Source: Fratercula arctica (lineage: Eukaryota > Chordata > Aves > Charadriiformes > Alcidae). From it: 64,000 nt of DNA. Below the pieces are notes generated by a model. That model saw only the letters and a list, made by a program, of their open reading frames with translations, was not told the origin of the DNA and made no database searches. The position numbers were made by a program, and so were the translations under genes. Within the stretch, counting starts at the first letter, position 1; each line of letters opens with the position of its first letter. Of the stretch, positions 1 through 14,700 are shown in pieces. The DNA lies in contig CANTUZ010000014.1 in the NCBI GenBank assembly GCA_947846985.1, positions 13,040,778 to 13,104,777 of the forward strand, written 5' to 3'.

Positions 1-1036
1 TTCCCCCCCCTATGGTTCCCCCGCCCCATGGTGCCCCCCCCCGTACCCATTGCCCCCCCTATGGTTCCCCCGCCCCATGGTGCCCCCCCCCATGGTTCCC
101 CTGCCCCATGGTGCCCCCCCCGTACCCGTGCCCCCCCCATGGTTCCCCCCACCCCATGGTGCCCCCCCCCATACCCATTGCCCCCCCCACGGTTCCCCCG
201 CCCCATGGTTCCCCCGCCCCATGGTTCCCCCCCCCATGGTGCCCCCCCGTACCCATTGCCCCCCTCATGGTTCCCCCGCCCCATGGTGCCCCCCCCATGG
301 TTCCCCCCCCCATGGTTCCCCGCCCCATGGTTCCCCCGCCCCATGGTTCCCCCGCCCCATGGTGCCCCCCCCGTACCCATTGCCCCCCCCCACGGTTCCC
401 CGCCCCATGGTGCCCCCCCCCCGTACCCATTGCCCCCCCCCACGGTTCCCCCGCCCCATGGTGCCCCCCCCCCGTACCCATTGCCCCCCCCACGGTTCCC
501 CCGCCCCATGGTGCCCCCCCCATGGTGCCCCCCCCACGGTTCCCCCGCCCCATGGTGCCCCCCCCCCATACCCATTGCCCCCCCCCACGGTTCCCCTGCC
601 CCATGGTGCCCCCCCCCGGTACCCGTGCCCCCCCCACGGTTCCCCCCCCCCATGGTTCCCCTGCCCCATGGTTCCCCCCCCCGTACCCATTGCCCCCCCT
701 ATGGTTCCCCCGCCCCATGGTGCCCCCCCCATGGTTCCCCCGCCCCATGGTGCCCCCCCCCATGGTTCCCCTGCCCCATGGTGCCCCCCCACGGTTCCCC
801 GCCCCATGGTGCCCCCCCCATGGTGCCCCCCCCCACGGTTCCCCCGCCCCGTACCCGTGCCCCCCCCCACGGTTCCCCCGCCCCATGGTGCCCCCCCCCC
901 CGTACCCATTGCCCCCCCCACGGTTCCCATGGTCCCCCCCCATGGTGCCCCCCCCACGGTTCCCCCGCCCCATGGTTCCCCCCCCCGTACCCATTGCCCC
1001 CCCCACGGTTCCCCCCCCCATGGTGCCCCCCCCCGT
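1..1036. repeat. GC-rich minisatellite in CLPP intron
   Basis: C-runs are punctuated by CCATGGTGCCCC, CCGTACCCATTG and CCACGGTTCCCC segments, repeating irregularly about every 17-55 bases from the left edge up to the CLPP exon at 1039. There are no stops on long stretches of either strand, so the open frames here are artefacts of composition. The array runs directly into the splice donor of the adjacent exon. Confidence 0.9.
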
Positions 1037-1038
1037 AC

Positions 1039-3782
<2,744 letters not shown>

Positions 3783-3990
3783 GGCGCCCCGGAAACGCTT
3801 TGGCGCCCCGGAAGCGCTCAGAGCTCCATGTGACCTCCGTGGCACACACCCCCACCCCCCACCCCCTGCCGGCCACGCCCCCTCGCGTAGGCCACGCCCC
3901 TCCGTAGGCCGACCCGTCACGTGACTGCCGGGACTTGGTTTCCCGTCGTGCCCCGCGGCCCCGTCGCCGCCATGACACTTCCGGGGCCCG
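3783..3990 (-). promoter_or_regulatory. CLPP promoter and 5' UTR
   Basis: CpG-rich sequence just upstream of the CLPP start codon. It contains a palindromic E-box GTCACGTGAC at 3916-3925 (USF/TFE class) and a ZNF143-like element, GGACTTGGTTTCCCGTCGTG, beginning at 3931 and followed by CCCCGCGG. No TATA box is seen. The TSS is inferred to lie within about 200 bases of the ATG. Confidence 0.55.
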
Positions 3991-4002
3991 GTGGAGCCGC
4001 TG

Positions 4003-6225
4003 TAGCGCGTATAGAGCTATTATAGACTGTATAGACATTATAGAGCCGTTATAGACCATATAGAGCCGTTACAGAGCTGTTATAGACCATATAGAGCTGT
4101 TAGAAACCACACAGAGCCATTCTAGAGGCGTTATAGGCCGTATAGAACCACCAAAGATCATATAGAGCTGTTATAGAACCATTATAGACCATATGGAGCT
4201 GCTACACAGCCGTTAGAGACCACATAGAGCCATTTTGGAGAAGTTATAGACCATATAGAGCCATTATAGGCTATATAGAGCCATTGTAAACCATACAGAG
4301 CCGTTATAGAGCCATTATAAACCATATAGAACTACTATAGCACCATTATAGACACTATAGAGCCACTACAGACGATATAGAGACACTATAGAACTGTTAC
4401 AGACCATATAAAGACACTACAGAGCTGTTACAGACCCCATACAGCCACTATAGAGTGGTTATAGACCATATAGAGCCATAACAGAGCCATTATAGATCAC
4501 AGAGGGCCATTATAAAGCTGTTATAGGCCATATAGAGCTGACACAGACCACACAGAGCCACTATAGAGCCGTTACAGGCCATATAGAGCCCCTGTGAGGC
4601 CTATGGAGCCCTTGAAGGCCGTATAGAGCTGTTATACACCATACACAGCTGTTACAGAGCCTATAGAGCTGTTACACAGCCTCTACATACATTATAGAGC
4701 TGTTATACAACCTCTACATACATTATAGAGCTGTTATAGAACATATAGAGCTGTTATACAGGCTCTAAGTACATTATAGAGCTGTTATAGAGCCTATAGA
4801 GAGGTTATAGGCACATTATAGAGCTGTTATAGAGCCTATAGACGGGTTATAGGCACATTATACAGCTGTTATAGAGCCTATAGACAGGTTATAGGCACAT
4901 TATACAGCTGTTATAGAGCCTATAGACAGGTTATAGGCACGTTATAGAGCTGTTATAGAGCCTATAGACAGGTTATAGGCACATTATAGAGCTGTTATAG
5001 AGCCTATAGATGGGTTATAGGCACATTATAGAGCTGTTATAGAGCCTATAGACAGGTTATAGGCACATTATACAGCTGTTATAGAGCCTATAGACAGGTT
5101 ATAGGCACGTTATAGAGCTGTTATAGAGCCTATAGACAGGTTATAGGCACATTATACAGCTGTTATAGAGCCTATAGACGGGTTATAGGCACGTTATAGA
5201 GCTGTTATAGAGCCTATAGACAGGTTATAGGCACATTATAGAGCTGTTATAGAGCCTATAGACAGGTTATAGGCACATTATAGAGCTGTTAGAGACTTTA
5301 TACACATATTATAGGCTTTAGGGACACGTTACGGTAGTGCCATAAACGTGTTATATACCACACACACACTATAGACCCGTTACAGACCCATTACACACCG
5401 TATATACACATTATAGACACTATAGACCCGTTACAGACCCATTACACACCGTATATACACATTATAGACACTATAGACCCGTTACAGACACATTACACAC
5501 CGTATATACACATTATAGACCCACTATACACCATATATACACATTATAGACACTATAGACCCGTTACAGACCCACTATACACCATATATACACATTATAG
5601 ACACTATAGACCCGTTACAGACCCACTATACACCATATATACACATTATAGACACTATAGACCCGTTACAGACCCACTATACACCATATATACACATTAT
5701 AGACACTATAGACCCGTTACAGACCCATTACACACCATATATACACATTATAGACACTATAGACCCGTTACAGACCCATTACACACCATATATACACATT
5801 ATAGACCCATTACACACCATATATACACATTACAGACCCATTACACACCATATATACACATTATAGACACTATAGACCCGTTACAGACCCATTACACACC
5901 ATATATACACATTATAGACCCATTACACACCATATATACACATTATAGACCCATTATATACCATATATACACATTACAGACCCATTACACACCATATATA
6001 CACATTATAGACACTATAGACCCGTTACAGACCCATTACACACCATATATACACATTACAGACCCATTATATACCATATACACACATTACAGACCCATTA
6101 CACACCATATATACACATTACAGACCCATTATATACCATATATACACGTTATAGACCCATTATATACCATATATACACATTACAGACCCATTATATACCA
6201 TATATACACATTACAGACGCGTCAC
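4003..6225. repeat. TATAGA-type minisatellite cluster between CLPP and RFX1
   Basis: The only strongly A/T-rich part of the window. A degenerate array (4003-4680) is built on TATAGAGCCGTTATAGACC. A more regular array with a unit of about 42 bases follows (about 4780-5290; core TTATAGAGCCTATAGACAGG). A third array (5370-6200) has units of about 51 or 31 bases (core CACCATATATACACATTATA). It begins just upstream of the CLPP promoter. No gene seen. Confidence 0.92.
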
Positions 6226-7000
6226 AGCCCTCACAGAGCCGGTACCGGACCCCCAGCTGCGCGACGGCCCCTATAGACCCGCTGCGACCCCCGATTAACT
6301 GCCTGCGGCCCCCCCAGCGGCCCCCCAAGTGCCGTGAGGACCCGGAGCGGCCGCGGGCGCGGCACCGGCCCGACGGAGCCACCGGGGCCCGCGAGGGGCC
6401 TGTCTCGGGCCTGACGGAGCCACTACAGACCATTAACCACCCCCGCCCCCCCCTCAGCGCCGCCGGCCCCCCATGAGCGTTGCTCTCCTCATTAGCGCTA
6501 ATTACCCCCCTCCCCCCCCTTTAATTACCCCTTCCCCCTCCCCCCCTTTAATTACCCCTTCCCCCCCCCCCCCCCTTTAATTACCCCTTCCCCCCCCCCC
6601 CCCTTTAATTACCCCTTCCTCCCCCCCCCCCAGCACTCAGGACCCCCCCGAAAGGCCTTTATTGCCCCCCCCCCCCCCCCCCCGCCCCCGGCAGCACTAA
6701 TCACCCCGCAGGCATTACCTTAAGGCTTAATTATGCATGTATTCGTATTAATTACCGCATTAGCATTAATTACCCTCAGCATTCATTAAGCCATTAGCAT
6801 TAATTACCCACCACTAAGCACCCTGCTGGGGGCAGTGTCGTCCCCCCGCCCCACGTTCCCCCCCGCCCCGCCCCCCCCCGAGCGCGGGTGCCCCCCGGCG
6901 ACCCCTAATGACCCCTGTTAATTACCCTCGTTAATTACGCCCAGTTAATTAGCGCTCCCCCCCCCCCCCCGCCCGGCGGCCATGGCGTCCACAGGCCTCG
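6226..7000. other. Intergenic stretch with dense TAATTA cores
   Basis: No gene seen. Between about 6480 and 6965 there are more than ten TTAATTA/TAATTAC cores, partly in a repeat (TTTAATTACCCCTTCCCC) and partly dispersed. CATTAGCGCTAATTACC lies near 6490 and GTTAATTAGCGC near 6947. The rest is C-runs. Confidence 0.6.
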
Positions 7001-7049
7001 TTCCCATGGCGACAGCCGCCCTCCCCCCCCCCCCCCCCCGTCGCCGTGA

Positions 7050-7905
7050 CTTCACCGACGGTCGGTGACGTCACCGGTGACGCCACCCGCGCGCGCGTTT
7101 TGGGGCAAACCGGAGGAAAAATCGGCCTGGCGTGACGTCACGCGGCCGTGACGTCGGCCCGGGACTACGTCTCCCGGCGTCCCCCGCGGCCCCGCCGGCG
7201 CCGCGCACGCGCGCCCCGCCCCCTGACTGACGGCCGCGCGGCCCAATGAGACGCCGCCAGCTCCCCCGCGCGGCCCCGCCCTCCCCCGCCTCCCTCAGGA
7301 AGCGCCGACGGACGCGCAGGACGGCCAATGGGGAGCGGGCGAGGCGGGGCCTCGGCCGAGCGACGCGCGCCTCCGCCAACCGGTGGGCGGTGGCGGCGGA
7401 CAACAGCCAATGGGAGCCCGGGGGCGGGGCGAGGCGCGGGGGGGCCCCGCCCGCCGCGAGGCGGGTAGCAACAGTTGCCCCGGTGAGGGAACACGGAGGG
7501 CGCCATAGCCACGGTCGCCGTGGCGACCGCGCTCCGGCCCCGGCCCGGCCCCGCCGCCCCCCCGCCGCCCCCGCCGCCCCCCCTCGCCGCCGCCGCCGCC
7601 CCGGGACGGGCCGAGGCCCCGCAGGGCCGCGGGCAGGTGGGTCGGGGCGGCGCGGCGCAAGATGGCGGCGGGCGGGGGGGGGAGGCGGGGGACAGGGGGC
7701 GGGGGGGGGGGGGGGGGCGCCCCGGGACGGAGCCGGGCCCGGGCGGCGGGGGGCGGGGCCTGCGGCGCGGCGCGGCGATTGGCGCGCGGGCGGGCCAATG
7801 GGGGGAGGCGGGGCGGCGGGGGGAGCCAATGGCGGCGGGCGGCGGGGGCGGGGCGCGGCGGGAGTGACCCCCCCCCCCTCCCCGCTCCCCCCCCCCGGCT
7901 TTCCC
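7050..7905 (+). promoter_or_regulatory. RFX1 CpG-island promoter and putative non-coding first exon
   Basis: Very CpG-rich. It holds CRE palindromes (GTGACGTCAC near 7065 and 7132), a ZNF143-like element GGGACTACGTCTCCCGGCGT at 7161-7180, at least five CCAAT/ATTGG boxes (7240-7830), GC boxes, and a YY1-like AAGATGGCGG at 7659-7668. A donor CAG|GTGGGT at 7636/7637 may end a 5' UTR exon that splices to the acceptor at 8674. No TATA box. Exon and TSS positions are inferred. Confidence 0.6.
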
Positions 7906-8600
7906 CGGCGGTGATGTCACGCGGTGATGTCATGGGGTGGGCGGCACGCGGTGACGTCACGGCGTGATGTCACGGCCGGGGGGGGGGTGGCCGCGCCCCC
8001 GCGGACGTCGCGATGGGGGCGGGGCGTCGTGATGTCAGAAGGCGGGGGGGGGAGGCAGCGCCCGGCAGGGACAGGGCACCGCCGTGACGTCACGCTGTGA
8101 TGTCACGCCGGGGCGGCGCCGCCGGCGGCAGGGCGAGAGGGGGCGTGACCGGCAGACGTCACCGGCAGACAGGTGACGTCACCCGTGGCCCTGTGCCCCT
8201 CTGCCCGGCCGGGGCGGTGGCCTGTGGTGAGGTCGCAGCGTGATGTCACGCCGTGATGATGTCACTGCGCACTCAGCGGGTGACGGGCAGGTGACATCAT
8301 CAGCCAGCGTCATGATGTCACTGTGGCCTTGCCCCTCCCCCCCTACCACCCCGCAGACCCTGTGACATCACAGTGATGACAACCCCCCGACGTTGTGTCA
8401 TGATGTCACTCTGTGATGTCACACTGGGAGGTCTGTCTGTGTCGCCACTCTGTGAGGTCGCAGCACGATGTCACTGCGTGATGTCACTCCGTGATGTCAA
8501 ATGTTAAGATCACCCTGTGATGTCACGCTGCGATGTCACTCGATGATGTCACACTGCGATGTCACACCGTGATGTCACTCTGTGATGTGACAGCGTCCCT
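7905..8600. promoter_or_regulatory. Array of CRE-like TGA(C/T)GTCA sites
   Basis: About twenty copies of GTGATGTCAC or GTGACGTCAC-type sequence are spaced 10-60 bases apart across the presumed first intron of RFX1. Examples lie near 7912, 7950, 8085, 8100, 8173, 8241, 8400, 8417, 8467, 8481, 8517, 8531 and 8560. The site matches the CREB/ATF consensus or one-base variants. Whether the array is functional or merely a degenerate tandem repeat cannot be told from sequence. Confidence 0.6.
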
Positions 8601-8715
8601 GCCCCCCCCCCCCCCGCTCACCGATTTCTCTTTTTCTCCCCAATTTTCTCTCCCCCCCCCCCCCCCCCAACCAGGGCCCCCCTCCCCCCGCGGCGGCCCC
8701 GCCCCCCCCGTCGCC

Positions 8716-11700
8716 ATGGCAACGCAGACCTACGTCACAGAGCTGACGGCAGCACCCACGCAGCAGCCCCCGCCCCCGCCCCCCGCCGCCCCCGCCCCCT
8801 TCGGGGCGGAGCTACCGGGGGGGCCCCGCCCCCCACCGCGCCCCCCCGCCGCCCCCCGCCCCCCCCGCCCCTCCCCCCCCCCAGCAGTACATCGTCGTCA
8901 CCGTCTCGGGTAAGTGCCCCCCCTCCCCCCCCCCCCCCCCAAAAGCGGGGGGTTTTGCCCCATTTGGGGGCGTGACGTCATGCCCGGGGGGGCGGGGCCT
9001 GGCTCTGACCCCGATTCCCCCCGGTTTCTCCCCAAAACGCAGAGGGCGCGCTGCGGCCCAGCGAGGCGGGGCCCGAGGGCAGCCCCGCCCCCCCCGCGCC
9101 CCCCCCGCCCGGGCCCAGCCCGGGGGTGCAGCAGGTATGGCCCCCCCCCCCCAACACCCCCCAAACCCCCCCAAACGGCGGGGGTGGGGGGCAGTGCCCC
9201 AGTGCCCCCCCCCAAAATGGGGTTGAGGTGGGTCTTGCCCCCCCCCCCCCCCCCCCCGGCCTTTTGGGGGCCCCCCCCTGACTCGCCCCCCCCCCCTCTG
9301 CCCCCTCCCCAGCGCTCCCCGGCACCCAGCACCACCGCGGCCCCCAAGGGTGGCCCCCCCCAGGAGGTGAGGGGGGGCGGGGGGGGGGGGCATGGGGTGG
9401 CCATGGTGGGGGGGGGGGGGGACAGCACCCTGAGGGGGTTGGGGGCGATGGGGGGGGACAGGGGAAGAGGGGGTGGGGGGGGTACAGCAGCCTGGGGGGG
9501 GTGCAGGGGAAAGGGGGGGGCAGCACCCTGGGGGGGGGGGTCAGGGGGTAATGGGGGGGGGGGGGGCAGCAATTTGGGGGGGGCAGGGGGTGATGGGGGG
9601 GGCAGAAACTTGGGGGGGGGTGCAGGGGGCAAGGGGGGGGGGTGTGGAAGTGGGGGGGCAGCACCCTGGGGGGGGGCAGGGGGTTTGGGGGGAGGGCAGG
9701 AGCCCTCGGGGGGGGTCTGGGAGGGGTAAGGGGGGGTGCAGGGGGTTTTGGGGGGTGCGGGGGGGGGGTTTCTCAGCCCCCCGACCCCCCCCCGTGCCCC
9801 CCCCTCCCCCAGGTGCAGCAGCTGCCGGTGCCGGTGCCCCACGTCTACCCCGCGCCGGGGCCCTACGTGGAGGGGGGGGACGGCTCCTACCCCCCCGCCA
9901 CCATGTGAGTGTGTGTCCCCCCCCTCCACACCGTGACCCCCTCCCCTCTATTCTGAGCCCCCCCCCGGGCTCACACACCCCCTTTTTTTGTCTCCCCCCC
10001 CCCCAACCCCCGCAGCCGCTCGGGCTCGTACCCCTACGCCGAGACGCCGCTCTACGGGCAGAACGCCGGGGGGGGGTACTACGAGGCGGCGGGGGGGGGC
10101 CCGGTGGAGCCCAGCCCGCCCCCCCCCAGCTCGCAGGCGGCCGCCGCCAGCGCCCCCGTCCCCATGTTCGTTTCGGGGGGGCAAATCCTGGGCAGCCCCC
10201 CCACAACTGCCCCCCCTGGAGCCGCCCCCCCCGGCACCTGCCGGCACCCCCGGCACCGCCGCCGGCACCTACGTCATCCAGGGGGGGTACATGCTGGGGG
10301 GGGGCGGCCAGGCCTATTCCCACACCACCCGCGCCTCCCCCGCCACGGTGAGCCCCCCCCCGCGGGGATTTTGGGGAGAAAATGGGGGGTTTGGGGGGAT
10401 TTTGGGGAGAAAACGGGGGTTTTGGGGGAAAAAAACAGGTGGAATTGGGGGGGGGGCAGCTCTGTGAGGGGGGTGGGGGGGAACCAAAGGGATTGGGGGG
10501 GGGCGGGGGGGACCCCAAAGAGGGAGGAGCCCCACGGTGGGGGGGGAGGAGTTTTGGGGGAAAATGGAAGATTTGGGGGGGGGGAAATGGCAGATTTGGG
10601 GGAAATGGGGCCCGGGGGGGGGGGGTGTGACGCTGTGGGAAAATTGAGGGGGGAGGAGATTTGGGGGGGGGGGGTTGGGGGGGGTTGGGGTGACACCCTG
10701 TGCCCCCCCCCCTCCCCAAACCACAACTATTTGGGGACAAGCCACGAGGTTTAGTGGGGAAACGGGATCCCGGGGGGGGGGTGACAGTGTGGGAAAATTG
10801 AGGGGGGGAGGGAGGGGGATATTTGTCGGGGGGGGGGTTGGGAGGGGTTGGGGGGGGTTGAGGTGACACCCTGTGGCCCCCCCCCCCCCCTCCCCAAACC
10901 ACAACTATTTGGGGACAAACCACGAGGTTTAGTGGGGAAACGGGACCCCGGCGGGTTGCGCTGCGGGGACTTTGCTGGGCAGGGGATACCGGGGGGGGGT
11001 GGGGTGTGGTTTGGGGGGGTGTGTGTGTTTTGGGGGGGGTGTGAGGTGTGTGTCCCCCCCCCTCTCCCCCCCCCCCGCAGGTGCAGTGGCTGCTGGACAA
11101 CTACGAGACGGCGGAGGGGGTGAGCCTGCCCCGCAGCACCCTGTACTGCCACTACCTGCTGCACTGCCAGCAGCAGAAGCTGGAGCCCGTCAACGCCGCC
11201 TCCTTCGGCAAACTCATCCGCTCCGTCTTCATGGGGCTGCGCACCCGCCGCCTGGGCACCCGGTACCGCCCCCCACCCCCCCCCCGGGACCCCCAACCTC
11301 CCCTCCACCCCCCCAAACCACCACCACCAACCCTTTTCCCTTTCTTTTCCCCCCGAAACCCCCAGGGGTAACTCCAAGTACCATTACTACGGGCTGCGCA
11401 TCAAGGCCAGCTCGCCGCTGCTGCGGCTCATGGAGGACCAGCAGCACCTCGCCATGCGCCAGCAGCCCTTCGCCCAGAAGCAGCGGTAACCAGCGGCGCC
11501 CGGAGCCACCGTGGGGCTGGGGGGGGTGCGCAGTGGGGCTGGGGGGGGTGCCATGGGGCTGGGGGGGGGGTGTACTGTGGGGTTGGGGTGCGCAGTGGGG
11601 CTGAGGGGGGTGTGCCATGGGGCTGGGGGGGGTGTACTGTGGGGTTGGGGTGCGCAGTGGGGCTGGGGGGGGTGTGCCATGGGGCTGGGGGGGGTGTACT

Positions 11701-14700
11701 GTGGGGTTGGGGTGCGCAGTGGGGCTGAGGGGGGTGTGCCATGGGGCTGGGGGGGTGCCGTGGGGCTGTGCTGTGGGGTTGGGGGTGTGCAATGGGGCTG
11801 GGGGGGGGTGTACTGTGGGGTTGGGGTGCGCAGTGGGGCTGAGGGTGGTGTGCCATGGGGCTGGGGGGGGTGCCATGGGGCTGGGGGTGTGCAGTGGGGC
11901 TGGGGGGGGGGTGCCATGGGGCTGGGGGTGTGCAGTGGGGCTGGGGAGGGTGCCATGGGGCTGTGCCGTGGGGCTGGGGGTGTGCAATGGGGCTGGTGGG
12001 GGTGTGCTGTGGGGCTGGGGGTGCGCAATGGGGCTGGGGGGGGTGTACTGTGGGGTTGGGGGTGCGCAATGGGGTTGGGGGGGGGTGCTGTGGGGCTCTG
12101 CTGTGGGGCTGGGGGTGTGCAATGGGGCTGGTGGGGGTGCCATGGGGCTGGGGGGGGGTGTACTGTGGGGTTGGGGTGCGCAGTGGGGCTGGGGGGGGGT
12201 GCCATGGGGCTGGGGGGGGTGTACTGTCGGGTTAGGGTGTGCAGTGGGGCTGGTGGGGGTGTGCCATGGGGCTGCGGGGGGGGTGCGCCGTGGGGCTGCG
12301 GGGGGTGCCATGGGGCTGGGGGTGTGCAGTGGGGCTGGGGAGGGTGCCATGGGGCTGTGCCGTGGGGCTGGGGGTGTGCAATGGGGCTGGGGGGGATGCC
12401 ATGGGGCTGGGGGTGTGCAGTGGGGCTGGGGGTGTGCAATGGGACTGAGGGGGGGCGCCATGGGGCTGTGCTGTGGGGCTGGGGGTGTGCAATGGGGCTG
12501 GGGGTGTGCAGTGGGGCTGGGGGGGTGCCATGGGGCTGGGGGTGCGCAATGGGGCTGGGGGGGGTGCCGTGGGGCTGTGCCATGGGGCTGGGGGTGCGCA
12601 ATGGGACTGAGGGGGGGTGCCATGGGGCTGTGCCATGGGGCTGGGGGTGCGCAGTGGGGCTGGGGGGGTGCTATGGGGCTGTGCCGTGGGGCTGGGGGTG
12701 CGCAGTGGGGCTGGGGGGGTGCCGTGGGGCTGTGCCGTGGGGCTGTGGGGCACAGATAACCCCCCCCCCCTTGCCTGGCCCTGTCCCGCAGGCTGAAGCC
12801 CATCCAGAAGATGGAGGCCATGACCAACGGGGTGGCCGTGGGGCAGCAGCCGCCGGCCGGGCTCTCCGACATCAGCACCCAGGTCCAGCAGTACCAGCAG
12901 TTCCTGGGTGAGGACTCCCACCTTCCCCCCCCCCCGACCCAGACTTCTCTCGCCCCCCCCCCCCCGATAACGCCCCCCCCGTTGCCCCGCAGACGCCTCC
13001 CGCAGCCTCCCCGACTTCCCCGACCTGGAGCTCCAGGGCAAACCGCTGCCCGACGGCGCCTGCGCCGAGGACGTCAAGGCCTTCCAGCTGCTCTACCGCG
13101 AGCACTGCGAGGTGGGGGGGGGGCGGGGGGGGGGCATCCCCACAACCCCCCCCTACCCCAGCTTCGGGAGGGACCCCCCCCACCCGATTTCTCTCTGTGT
13201 TTCCCCCCCCCCCCCCCCCCCCCCAGGCCATCGTGGACGTGATGATCAACCTCCAGTTCACGCTGGTGGAGACGCTCTGGAAAACCTTCTGGCGCTGCAG
13301 CCTCGGCGCCCCCAGCGAGACCCCCCCCGTGGCCGTGTGAGTCCGGGGAAGGGGCTGGGGGGGGACACACACACACCCCCCCCCTTAGTGACACCCCCCC
13401 CTCAGTGACACACCCCCCCCCCGGGTGACACCACCCAGCTGATTTGTGTCCCCCCCCGTGGCCGTGTGAGTCCAGGGAAGGGGCTGGGGGGGGGACACGC
13501 ACACATCCCCCCCCCCTCAGTGACCCCCCCCCCGGGTGACACCACCCAGCTGATTTGTGTCCCCCCCGTGGCCGTGTGAGTCCGGGGAAGGGGCTGGGGG
13601 GGGGACACACACCCCTCAGTGACACCCCCCCTCCTCTGGGTGACGCCACCCGGCTGATTTGTCCCCCCCCCGTGGCTGTGTGAGTCCAGGGAAGGGGCTG
13701 GGGGGGGGACACACACCCCCACCCCCCCCCCTTAGTGACACCCCCCCCCCCCCTCAGTGACCCCCCCCCCCCCCCCCCGCCCCGGGTGACACCACCCAGC
13801 TGATTTGTCCCCCCCCCGTGGCCGTGTGAGTCCAGGGAAGGGGCTGGGGGGGGACACACACCCCCCCCCCCCTCAGTGACACCCCCCCCCCGCCCCGGGT
13901 GACACCACCCGGCTGATTTGTCCCCCCCCGTGGCCGTGTGAATCCGGGGAAGGGGCTGGGGACACACACACACACACCCCCCCCCCACCTTAGTGACACC
14001 CCCCCCCCCCAGTGACCCCCCCCCCCGGGTGACACCACCCGGCTGATTTGTCCCCCCCCGTGGCCGTGTGAGTCCGGGGAAGGGGCTGGGGGGCGGGGGG
14101 GACACCCCTCAGTGACACTCCCCCCCCCGGGTGACGCCACCCGGCTGATTTGTGTGTCCCCCCCCAGGCACGAGGAGGCGGAGAAGCGGTTGCCCAAGGG
14201 CCGGCTGGTGGCGCTCTCCAAGTACGAGCCCGTGCTGCGCTGGGCCCGCGACTGCGACCACGCGCTCTACCAGGGGCTGGTGGAGATCCTCATCCCCGAC
14301 GTCCTCCGGCCCATCCCCAGTGAGACCCCCCCCCACAAACCCCCTCCAAACCCCCCCCCCCCCCCCCCCAACCCCCCCCCTCACCCCCCCCCTCTTTTAT
14401 TCCCCCCCCCCCCCCAAAAAAGGTGCCTTGACGCAAGCGATCCGAAATTTCGCCAAGAGTTTGGAGAGCTGGCTGACCAACGCCATGGTGAACATCCCCG
14501 AGGAGATGGTCCGCGTGAAGGTGGGGGGGGGTGGGTTTGCTGGGGGCGGGGGGGGGGCTGTGTGTTGGGGTGGGGGGGGGTTTCCCTGAGCTTTTCCCCC
14601 CCCCCGCAGGTGGCGGCAGCAAGTGCCTTTGCCCAGACGCTGCGGCGTTACACGTCCCTCAACCACCTGGCGCAGGCGGCGCGCGCCGTCCTGCAGAACA

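Noticed and set aside
11229..12911. Long open frames on both strands in the GTGGGGCTGG array
   Set aside because: Low-complexity translations of an intronic minisatellite between two solid RFX1 exons; frames overlap on both strands.
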